A stretch of 64,000 nt of DNA from Elephas maximus indicus (lineage: Eukaryota; Chordata; Mammalia; Proboscidea; Elephantidae): assembly GCF_024166365.1 (NCBI RefSeq), contig NC_064839.1:16974878-17038877 (forward strand), given 5' to 3'. A program made the translations under genes and the position numbers. Positions 46,398 to 54,140 of the stretch are shown here, one piece after another (the stretch's first letter is position 1; each line of letters opens with the position of its first letter). Under the pieces are notes generated by a model. It did not search any database, was not told the origin of the DNA, and saw only the letters and a program-made list of their open reading frames with translations.

Positions 46398-46537
46398 GCC
46401 ACATATGACCATTAAGCACATGCAATGTGGCTAGTTGACATGTGCTCAAGTGTAAAATACACTCCGGATTTCAAACATTTAGTGCAAAGAATATAAAATA
46501 CCATGTTGAAATTATAGTATTTTGTATCAATTAGGTT

Positions 46538-46756
46538 AAAAAAAAAAACAAAAACATTGTCATAGAGTTGATTCTGACTTATAGTGACCCTATAAGGCAG
46601 AATGGAACTGCCCCATAGGGTTTCCAAGGCACTGGGTTTTAATCTTTATGAAAGCCGACTGCCACGTCTTTCTTCCATGGAGACACCAGTGGGTTCAAAC
46701 CACTAACCTGTCCGTTAGCAGCCTAGCACTTTAACCATTGTGCCACCAGGGCTCTT
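46538..46756 (-). mobile_element. AfroSINE with A-rich tail
   Basis: An A-run, then CATTGTCATAGAGTTGATTCTG, ending GTGCCACCAGGGCTCTT. Confidence 0.93.
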
Positions 46757-46838
46757 TACATATTGGCTTAAACCCAGACCCACTTATGGCTTAGATAGAC
46801 TATATTATTAAAATTATTATCACTTGTTTCTTTTTACG

Positions 46839-47011
46839 GAAACCCTGGTGGTGTAGTGGTTAAGCGCTACCGCTACTAACCAAAGGGTCGGCAGTTCAAA
46901 TCCACCAGGCGTTCCTTGGAAGCTGTATGGGGCAGTTCTACTCTGTCCTATAAGGTCGCTATGCGTCGGAATCGACTCAACGGCAATGGGTTTGGTTTTT
47001 GGTTTTGGTTT
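46839..47011 (+). mobile_element. AfroSINE
   Basis: GGAAACCCTGGTGGTGTAGTGG to CAACGGCAATGGGTTTGG and a TTTGG-rich tail. This is the last interspersed repeat before the NKD1 CpG island, about 1.3 kb upstream of the start codon. Confidence 0.95.
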
Positions 47012-47949
47012 CTTTTTAACGTGGCTATTTTTTACTAGAATATTTACAATGGCATATGTGTCCCACATGATATTTCTATTGGACAGGGCTGCTCTGGGGG
47101 TAGGCAAAAGGAGCAGAATTGAGCCTCCATTTTACAGATCATAAGACGGAGGGTCACAGAGAGCACTCATTCAAGGGGCAGAGCTGGTCCCCCCACTTTG
47201 AGCTCGGAGTTTTCTTTTCCCACGTCCAGGGACCCAAAGTGAACCTGACAACAGACCCACGGTGTACCTGGCATTGCAAGCATTCTGTCCGAGAACCACA
47301 AAGGTGGGGTGGAGCCCCTTGATGTCGCCCTCCCCTCCGCAGAGACCTCCCCAGACAAAACAAACAAGCCCTTGGGTCTGCCGAATTGCAGCGGGGAGCG
47401 GAAACCAAAGAAGATCAAAGACCCAGCGGCTACCCCCTTCAGGGCTGCGCAGCTGGCAGCGTGCCCCAATCCCAGGCGGGCACCCACAGCCCAGGGACCA
47501 GGGGATCTGAGCCATTGGCTGACAACTCGGGGATTTTGGACACTTGTCACCAGGAGCGGGCTGTACTCACAACTGGCCCAAGGCGCGGCGAGAGGATGGA
47601 TTGGGGCCAGAGGAGCTTCCTCTGGGTTTCCAAATGAAAAGCCAGAGAAGGCAGGGGTGGGAGCTGGGGCGGATAATAAGTGAACACTTTCTGCAGAAGG
47701 CAGATCATGGAAAGGCTGGGAAGCAGCAATGCAGTAGGCGCGCAGTAGCTCCTGTTTCCTTTCCCAGCCTCAGTTCCCCACCTGTACATTGGGGCCGCGG
47801 AGTCCTGCCCTGCTGACTTCCAGGAAATGGAGCGCGGAGGAAAGGCACAGCACTTTTTGGCAGGGGATGTTCTAGGCTCGGCAAGACCCAAGGGGGGGTC
47901 TGTCCCAATAACGCCTCCTGGCCAGTGCTTCCCTACCCGGGTCCCCAAC
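47012..47949. promoter_or_regulatory. Repeat-free proximal upstream region of NKD1
   Basis: No repeat or gene is recognised. AGATCAAAGA (47412-47421) is a perfect TCF/LEF-type word about 900 bases upstream of the start codon. Long overlapping open frames here (up to 134 codons) reflect rising GC content and are not genes. Confidence 0.45.
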
Positions 47950-48076
47950 CCCCGGCCCCAGCCAGAAGTAGCAGCCTGCGGGGGGGCGCTGTGTTGGCCC
48001 CACCACCCTCGCGTTGCGCTGCGCCCCGCCCCTGCCCGCGGCCCCGCCCCGAGCCCGCCCCCTCCGCGGCCCGCCT

Positions 48077-48104
48077 CGCCTTTGATGCGCCGCGCCCGGC
48101 CAAT
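48077..48104 (+). promoter_or_regulatory. NKD1: Core promoter: TCF-type word and CCAAT box
   Basis: CGCCTTTGAT (48077-48086) is the complement of ATCAAAGGCG, a TCF/LEF-type word with a GC-rich extension. GGCCAATGGG (CCAAT at 48100-48104) is a good NF-Y site 14 bases further on. Both lie about 220-245 bases upstream of the start codon. NKD1 is known as a beta-catenin/TCF target, so the pair is a plausible Wnt-responsive promoter element. Binding itself is inferred. Confidence 0.5.
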
Positions 48105-48159
48105 GGGCGCGCGGGGAGGCGCGGGTCTCGGCGGCGGGCTGGGGGTGGGCGCGCCCCGG

Positions 48160-48322
48160 CGTCAGTAGGGCCGCGGTTACGGCGGCAGGACGCGTCTCGG
48201 TGCTGCCTCGGGCTTCGCTCGGCTCGGGGGCTGCTCCGGGAGGAGAGCGAGACCAGGCGCGCCGCCGGGCCCGGGGGCCGGGCGCATGGCTTAGGGGTGC
48301 CCCCGGCCGCCGCGCCCCCAGC
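48160..48322 (+). other. NKD1: NKD1 5' UTR (approximate)
   Basis: The transcription start cannot be fixed from sequence alone. I place it around 48160-48200, downstream of the CCAAT and GC boxes. The leader is very GC-rich and includes a minimal upstream reading frame (ATG GCT TAG, 48286-48294). Confidence 0.45.
48286..48294 (+). other. Minimal upstream ORF (two codons plus stop)
   Basis: ATG-GCT-TAG lies 28 bases before the NKD1 start codon. The start context is moderate (C at -3, G at +4). If present in the mRNA it could lower initiation at the main AUG. Confidence 0.4.
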
Positions 48323-48347
48323 ATGGGGAAACTTCACTCCAAGCCGG
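48323..48347 (+). CDS. NKD1: NKD1 coding exon 1 (25 coding bases)
   Basis: Encodes MGKLHSKP plus the first base of an alanine codon (phase 1). The donor is GTCAGT, with C at +3, a slightly weak variant of GTRAGT. Moving the junction by one base would break the frame with exon 2. Confidence 0.93.
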
Positions 48348-49159
48348 GTCAGTGCCCCCGCCGCGCGCGCCTGTTCCCGGGCTCCCGCCTCCCTCGCCAG
48401 CGCGATCGCTAACTCTCTCCCTCTCCTTTCTTTCCGGCTCCCGCCGCCGCCGCCGCCGCGCGCGATGTGCCTTCAGCCGCCGTGTGCAAGCGCAGGGAGA
48501 GCCCGGAAGGTAGGGGCGCGCTGGGCGCGGACCCGGGGGACGGACTGGGGACGCACCGCAGACGGCGGCGGAACGGCTCAGTCCCCCGGATCTTATTACC
48601 AGGGCCATCCCCCTCCTCAACTGCGGCCGCCGGTCCCAGAAACCCGCTGCCGAAGCAGCATCCGTACCCCCTTCTCTGTCCCTCAGACCCTGTCCCCGAG
48701 GTCCAGCGCTTCTGACCCGCAATCCCTCCCCCCTCCCGTGGTCCCCTCCCTCGGCGCCCACTGTTCTCGCTCTTCTGACCCCCAAACTCCTCCTCCCTGG
48801 GTCCTCCCCCCCGCACTCCTTTCTGGGTCCCTGCTCCTGGAGCTTTCCTGAACCCCCTTTTGATCACCTGCGTGTCCTTCTCTCGGATTCTGCCCCAGTT
48901 TTCCAGCCCCCTCCGGGCCCCCGATGTCTTTGCTTTCCTTTGCCGCGCCCACCCTCTCCCTCCCCTCTCGGGTAACTTTCGGCCCGGGGGCCAGACTCAG
49001 GGGCTGCGTGTCGTCCTCGCCCCAGGTGACAGCTTCGCGGTGAGCGCCGCCTGGGCTCGGAAAGGCATCGAAGAGTGGATCGGGAGGCAGCGCTGCCCCA
49101 GCGTCGGCCCGGGACCCAGACCGCTGCGAGCAGCGGGCACTGTCGGCAGAGGCACCCGG
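48323..49159 (+). CDS. NKD1: NKD1 (naked cuticle homolog 1), coding exons 1-3, 5' partial gene
   Basis: NKD1 is a cytoplasmic and membrane-associated antagonist of canonical Wnt signalling that binds Dishevelled. The coding sequence joins 48323-48347, 48477-48509 and 49026-49159 (192 bases, 64 codons). The product begins MGKLHSKPAAVCKRRESPEG, then DSFAVSAAWARKGIEEWIGR. This agrees with the mammalian NKD1 N-terminus as I recall it, and differs from NKD2, which starts similarly but diverges after the first residues. Gly2 followed by Lys and Ser at position 6 fits an N-myristoylation signal, known for the NKD family. The EF-hand (Dishevelled-binding) and His-rich C-terminus are encoded by exons beyond the window. 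The start codon has a strong Kozak context (A at -3, G at +4). In human the gene lies at 16q12 in the same orientation, downstream of a gene-poor interval, which fits the empty 48 kb here. Confidence 0.95.
48348..48476 (+). other. NKD1: NKD1 intron 1 (129 bases)
   Basis: A very short GC-rich intron. It holds a pyrimidine tract (CTCTCCCTCTCCTTTCTTTCC) well upstream of the acceptor, separated from it by a (CCG)n run at 48441-48458. Confidence 0.9.
48477..48509 (+). CDS. NKD1: NKD1 coding exon 2 (33-base microexon)
   Basis: Encodes AAVCKRRESPE and the first base of a glycine codon. It is bounded by acceptor CCTTCAG and donor GTAGGG. The length is a multiple of three, so skipping would remove 11 residues without shifting the frame. 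Confidence 0.93.
48510..49025 (+). other. NKD1: NKD1 intron 2 (516 bases)
   Basis: GC- and C-rich, with many CTCCC runs. It ends in CGTCCTCGCCCCAG at exon 3. No repeat is present. Confidence 0.9.
49026..49159 (+). CDS. NKD1: NKD1 coding exon 3
   Basis: 134 bases after the acceptor CGCCCCAG, completing a glycine codon and then 44 codons from DSFAVSAAWARKG to AGTVGRGTR. It ends in phase 0 at donor GTACGA. The Trp-rich AAWARKGIEEWIGRQRCP stretch is the most recognisable NKD1 segment. The residues after CP (SVGPGPRPLRAAG) appear more divergent from other mammals. Confidence 0.94.
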
Positions 49160-49896
49160 GTACGATCCCTACCCCACCCCATCCCTCCAACCCTCCCAGC
49201 TTCAGACCTGGATCTCCATCTCCACCCACCCCAACTTATAAGCACCCTTTCTGGAACAGCTTCTGGGAGCAAAACTCTCTTCTCAGCTGCTGGCTGCCGT
49301 GCCGCACTCACAGGGCCCTGTGCCCTCATGCCTCGGGGTTGGCCTGGGCTGGCTCTAGGGGAGGGGCTGGTGCAGGTCCAGCTGATGGAGGAAGCTCGGT
49401 GCTGGAGGGATTTGGGGGCCTGTTCAGACTTCTACCTTGATTTCTGTGGCCAACATTCAAAGGTGGGTTTGGAGATGAGCTAGGGAGAGAGGAGGTACCC
49501 AAGGGTGGCCCCAGGATCTTGTGGCTGCCTCTGGAATGTGTTCCAGGTGCCTGTGGCATTCATCAGTGCCACCTGCCCAGGAGTTTCAGTAGAGCAAATT
49601 GCGATCTAGGTGGCAGGACTCTGGGGGCTCCGGGATCTGGTAGAACCCTTAGCTTGGCTCACAAGGGGAGAGAGAGCCTCATTCCACTATGGCCTGGGCT
49701 CACCCCTGAGCCTTCACTCAGTGGGTCTGGCCAGTGGGTCCTTGAGTTGTTCTGGCTGGGGGAAGGGGGGGGAGTAGGTGTGACCCGGAGCCAGCAAGTC
49801 CAGCCCCAGCTCCTGGCCTGGCACTGGTGTTCACAGATGTCCTCTGAGCTCTGGAGCTCTGTACAGGGTGGTCTGTGTGGAACTCTAGCAAGCCAA

Positions 49897-49906
49897 GGAT
49901 CAAAGG
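49897..49906 (+). promoter_or_regulatory. TCF/LEF-type word in intron 3
   Basis: GGATCAAAGG, about 740 bases into the intron, in sequence without recognised repeats. Confidence 0.4.
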
Positions 49907-50239
49907 ATGAATCAACTATTTGATGTGACACTTAATTTTTACTTCGAGGGGGTTAGAACAGACTGAGTCTCAGGTCTGGTTAGCTCTTTGGTCTTGTCTG
50001 TGAGCTCAGGAGGAGCTGGGTGGAGCCTTCAGATGTGTGTATATATTTGGACAGAGGGCTCAGCTGCAGGGGCCGGTAATGGGAGGTGGGCCTGTGGGTA
50101 AAGCTGATTCTGGTGCGTGTATGAAATTAGCTTCTATCTCTTTCTCTACTGCCACTCATCCGTGGGGCCTTTCTCTTCTCAGTTCTCTCCATCTGTTGGT
50201 TGGGTTGGAACTGGGGCTGCTGTCCTGGATGGGGGCGTG

Positions 50240-50720
50240 GCATTTGGGGTCCTTTAAAAACAGAACTACAGACTTCTCCTCCCCCACCATTTCTTGTTGT
50301 TGTTCTTCTACTTTATTTAAAGCCCAATGAAAATGATCCCATTTAGCTGTATGGACAAACGCGTTTATAGCTCAAGATGGAGGTCAACTGAGTGGATTCC
50401 CATTAATCACGTTTCGGGTTTTTTGCAGCCTGTTTATTTTTACAAAGTATTCTTGCAGACTGACATTTATTTGCAGTTCTTTTTTTTTTTCTTTTTTCCT
50501 TTCCTAAACTGCCAGGCAGCTCGCTCCATGCTGGAGGGGAAACTTGAAATAGAGCGAGGGCTTACTTCAATTGACTTTTATCTTCAAAGCCATAACAAAT
50601 GTTACCCGCATGTTTTTGGTGGGTCTCCTTGGCATTCAGTCCGGGAGGATGGGAGGGAGGAGGAAGGAAGGAGAGGAAAACAAAAGTCCTTCGTTTTTAA
50701 TTAAATAGTAGTGTTCTCAG
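50240..50720. promoter_or_regulatory. Repeat-free AT-richer block, candidate intronic element
   Basis: No repeat is recognised apart from a T-run at 50480-50490. It includes CATTAATCACGTTTCGGG, GGACAAACGCGTTTATAGC and TTTTATCTTCAAAGCC, a texture often seen in conserved non-coding elements. This is a suggestion from appearance only. Confidence 0.25.
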
Positions 50721-51434
50721 CAAGAGGAACGTGAGCCAGTAAAAGTTGCCATTGGGAGGATGAGGGAGGGTGGGCAGGGGGCCTCAGCTTAAGTCTGTGG
50801 CTTTGGTGAAGTCACGGAATTTTGTTGCCTGGTTTCCCCCAGCTGAGGACACTAGGATAGTGCTTGCCTGTCCCCTCCCTACCTCCCCTCCTCTCTCAGG
50901 GAAACACTGAGTGGTCATTAATGTTTGTTCAAAGCACTTTTGAAGATGTGAGGCTCAGAGCCATGGGCGTGACATTTGTTAGGCGGTTGGAGGGTGGGCC
51001 TAGCCATCAAAGATGTTGTGTGTGTGGGGGGGGGAGGGCAAACCATGCCTCCTGGAGAGCATCCTTGGTGAGGGGACCCGGACGCCTGGGTTTTCACCAG
51101 CCCTGGCCCAAGATGGCCCAGTTACTGAGTTCACAGAGGTGGGGTTGGCAAGGCTGGCCCCAGGTTCCCTCTGAGGGGTGGACAGGGTGAGCTGAAATAC
51201 AATGGCCTCTCCCAAGGTGCCTTGCAGCACTGCTGAGACCTGCAAGGCCATTTTATGTGGTACCTGGAGGGGTATTTTTAGTCTAAATAGTTCTGTATTT
51301 CTTTTGCCAGAAAAAAATAAGTAGGACATCAAACCCATGATTTCACGGGTATTATTGCTGAGGATAAAGCTAAGCTGAAAGAGAGTCAATTTAAAGTCAA
51401 TTCAGAGAAAAATATGACATAGGCAGTAGCCCAG

Positions 51435-51584
51435 GTGGGCAGGATTGTGAAGGTGGGAGGTGGGCAGGATTGTGAGGGTGGGAGGTGGGCAGGATTGTGA
51501 AGGTGGGAGGTGGTCAGAATGGTGAAGGTGGGAAGTGGGCAGGATTGTGAGGGTGGGAGGTGGTCAGAGTTGTGAAGGTGGGAG
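51435..51584 (+). repeat. Minisatellite, 25-bp unit x 6
   Basis: Six contiguous 25-base units of the type GTGGGCAGGATTGTGAAGGTG followed by GGAG. Units vary at a few positions (GAAGG/GAGGG; GGGCAGG/GGTCAGA). It is exactly 150 bases with no indels between units. Confidence 0.96.
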
Positions 51585-51896
51585 CAGAGTGCCCAGTGTT
51601 TGGGAAACACCAAGATACCGAACAGGCCAGCAGTGGGCAGCCTTCAGTCTGGCTTAATTTCCTTGATTCCTACCAGGACGGAAAGGGTGGCTGGCAGGTT
51701 CTTCTGTTAGATCATCAGTAAGTAGGAGGGTGTGGCCTCCAAAGTCTGCTGGGTTCCAGGGGCTGGCAGAGGTCCCCAACAAGCCCTACATCTGTCTTGC
51801 GAATGGCTTCTGTCTCCATTTTTTCATCAAGCCTTCCACCAAAGTAGCTGGGGATAGTTCAGTGGCACATCCAACTTGCATTACTATTGTTGCACT

Positions 51897-52250
51897 GATT
51901 GTTGTTGTTGTTGTTAGCTGCCATCGGGTTGGGCCCGACTCATGGTGACCCCACAGACAACAAAACGAAACACTGCCTGATCCTGCGACATCCCCGTGAT
52001 TGGTTGCAGATGGGACTGTTGTGGTCCACAGGGTTTTTACTGGCTGATTTTCGGTAGTAGATAGCCAGGCCTTTCTTCCTAGTCTGTCTTAGTCTGGAAG
52101 TGCCTCTGAAACCTGTTCGACATCATGGCAACGCCCAAGCCTCCACTGACAGATGGGTGGTGGCCGTGAATGAGGTACATTGGGCAGGAATCAAACCCAG
52201 GTCTCCTGCATGAAAGGCAAGCATTCTACCACTGAACCACCAATTGTAGT
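51897..52250 (-). mobile_element. RTE-derived composite element
   Basis: TGATTGTTGTTGTTGTTGTTAGC, ACAAAACGAAACACTGCCTGATCC, then AGTCTGTCTTAGTCTGGAAG and CTCCTGCATGAAAGGCAAGC. The central RTE-like part is shortened compared with 13305-13690. Confidence 0.8.
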
Positions 52251-52253
52251 GAT

Positions 52254-52306
52254 TAAAACAAAAAACAAAAACCAAACAAACCCGTTGCTGTCAAATTGAT
52301 TCCGAC
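52254..52306 (-). mobile_element. AfroSINE tail fragment
   Basis: AAACCAAACAAACCCGTTGCTG, then AAATTGATTCCGACTG; only the tail end remains. Confidence 0.8.
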
Positions 52307-52993
52307 TGCTATTTATTAACTGCCTGTGTGTGCACATTTCGTACATGATCTTAATCCTCCCCATAACCCTCTAAAGTTGCCAGCCAGCTGGTATGGACTA
52401 TTTTTCTCCTCTTTGGAGCACTTTCCAGGAAGAAAGGAAATCATGTGTGGCAAAGCCTCGTGTCAGTAATTCCCTAGAAGTGGCATGTGGACCAGCTGCG
52501 AGCACTTTGGGGTGAGCTGGCTGTGGGGCAGGTAGAATTGGGAGGAGCCCCTGCTTGCCTTCTTCCTCCCTGATGGGGTCTGGAGACCTTGGTAAGTGGT
52601 CAGCATGCAGGCCGTAAACGAAACCTGCCCTCCTGCATGCAAAAATAAGTGAGGTCAGGCTCTGCCACAACAGCTGTGTCACTTCCTATAGCATTTTACC
52701 TTTGCATGCCTCAGTTACCTCATCTGTAAAATGGGTGCAGTAATATCCTCATCCCTGTCAGGGTTATGCCAGATAACTCTTCAAAAAGAACAGAACCTGG
52801 GAAGAGTGGTGCTGGAAGGTTCACTGAAAGGCTGGTAGGGTGACAGTGGGAAGGAAGGCTCTAAGCAGGGAGAGTTAGAGCTCAGGCTAAGGCTTGAGCT
52901 GCTACTCTTTCCACGTGCACACGTGCGCTCCAAGGGAATATGAGCCCCCAGGAGAAAAATAGTGAGAAATGTGAGTACTTCGAAAGACAGAAG
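52307..52993. other. Intronic sequence with a MIR trace
   Basis: Around 52690-52770 CTCAGTTACCTCATCTGTAAAATGGG marks a MIR in sense orientation. Nothing else is recognised. Confidence 0.5.
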
Positions 52994-53187
52994 GAGCCCT
53001 GGTAAAGTGTTCGGCTGCTAACTGAAAGGTTGGCGGTTTGAACCCACCCAGCTGCTCCATGGGAGAAAGACCTGGTGATCTATCTGCTCCCATAAAGATT
53101 TCAGCCTAGAACTCTATGAGGCAGTTCCAGTGTGTCACATGGGATCGCTATGAGTTGAAATTGACTTGATGCCACCTAACAACAACA
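52994..53187 (+). mobile_element. AfroSINE, first of a tandem pair
   Basis: GGAGCCCTGGTAAAGTGTTCGG to GATGCCACCTAACAACAACAG. Confidence 0.93.
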
Positions 53188-53347
53188 GAAACCCTGGTGG
53201 CATAGTGGTTGAGTTCAGCTGCTAACCAAAAGGTCAGCAGTTCGAATCCACCAGGCACTCCTTGGAAACCCTATGGGGCAGTTCTACTCTGTCCCCTAGG
53301 GCCGCTATGAGTCGGAATCGACTTGAGGGCAATAGGTTGTTTTTTTG
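53188..53347 (+). mobile_element. AfroSINE, second of a tandem pair
   Basis: AAACCCTGGTGGCATAGTGG to GAGGGCAATAGGTTGTTTTTTT. It directly follows the tail of the previous copy in the same orientation. Confidence 0.94.
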
Positions 53348-53739
53348 TAACGACAACAGCAATGATATGAAAGGCAATAAACTGAACAGTTTATATGCCA
53401 GAAAACAATTCACGCTAAACAGAATTAGAAATTAAAACAAGCCTAATAATATCAGCGAGATACAGGGGTACCTTGCGCACATGAAATACCACAGGCAGTT
53501 ACATAGGAAAACCAGGTGGAAGTGCTGGATATAGAAAACACAATGGGCAAAACAAAAAAGCCTAATGGATTGAGTCGCATAGTGGACACAGATGTTGGAC
53601 AGGAAAACACTTGGAGAGACAGAAACCTGGGTGCCTGTGTGCACACTCACGTGGCATGTCCATACCTGTGCACATACAAACGTGTACAACCATATTGAAA
53701 ACAGTCCCCTCCCCGCCCCCCAGCTTGGCCCTTTTGTTC
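53348..53739. other. Intronic sequence, nothing recognised
   Basis: No repeat or motif recognised. A 108-codon minus-strand open frame has no support. Confidence 0.4.
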
Positions 53740-54140
53740 TTTTATAGCAGAGCTGCATGAAGAAATAAGCTGGAAGCCACAGCCAGGCAAGCCTGCCTCT
53801 GGATCAAAGGCGGCTGCCAGGCGGTTTGGTAATTTGATTAGGGGGCACCCAGCGCGTTTTGATATTTGGGAGAGATTAGAAAGGTGCAGGCCCGGTTGGA
53901 GCCCGCGTGGACTGAGCGTGCTGGGTGATGAGATTGGAAGCTGGCCCAGCTGCTACCCGAGTGCCGGATTCCAGGGGAATTACCCTTGAATGATACCAGT
54001 TGGCACAATTAAAAGGCCCCATGTCTTCACCATATGGAAAGTGTTAGACCTCCTTACGTGGTTTCAAAGCTATGTGCCGGGAGGTGGACTTGACATTTGA
54101 GGTAAAGCATAAATTAAATATTTGGTGTTTTAGAATTAAA
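53740..54140. promoter_or_regulatory. Repeat-free intronic block with TCF-type module, candidate enhancer
   Basis: GATCAAAGGCGGC (53812-53824) repeats exactly the 13 bases found at 37846-37858 and extends the ATCAAAGG core. The block also has TTTGGTAATTTGATTAGGGGG and AAGCATAAATTAAATATTTGG, and no recognised transposon. It lies about 5.5 kb downstream of the NKD1 start codon. Enhancer function is inference from the motif and context. Confidence 0.38.

Larger units (their letters stand above)
47950..49220. promoter_or_regulatory. CpG island over the NKD1 promoter and first exons
   Basis: CpG and overall GC density rise sharply near 47950 and fall after about 49200, enclosing the start codon and exons 1-3. 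Several Sp1-type boxes (CCCCGCCCC-like, near 48023, 48042 and 48054) and a CCAAT box precede the likely start site. There is no TATA box at a convincing distance, as is usual for CpG-island promoters. Confidence 0.9.

Noticed and set aside
47012..47949. Divergent upstream gene sharing the NKD1 CpG island
   Set aside because: Minus-strand frames upstream of the island show no splice-consistent coding structure or recognisable protein, though a non-coding divergent transcript cannot be ruled out.
47925..48851. 308-codon plus-strand open frame in the CpG island
   Set aside because: Proline/serine-rich with no domain, and it runs through NKD1 exons in the wrong frame. Long stop-free frames are expected in very GC-rich sequence.
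48860..49483. 207-codon open frame containing NKD1 exon 3
   Set aside because: Only 49026-49159 is real coding sequence; the extensions are intron translated past the splice sites.
51435..51584. Regular short repeats resembling a CRISPR array
   Set aside because: Units are contiguous with no unique spacers, in a mammalian intron; this is a minisatellite.
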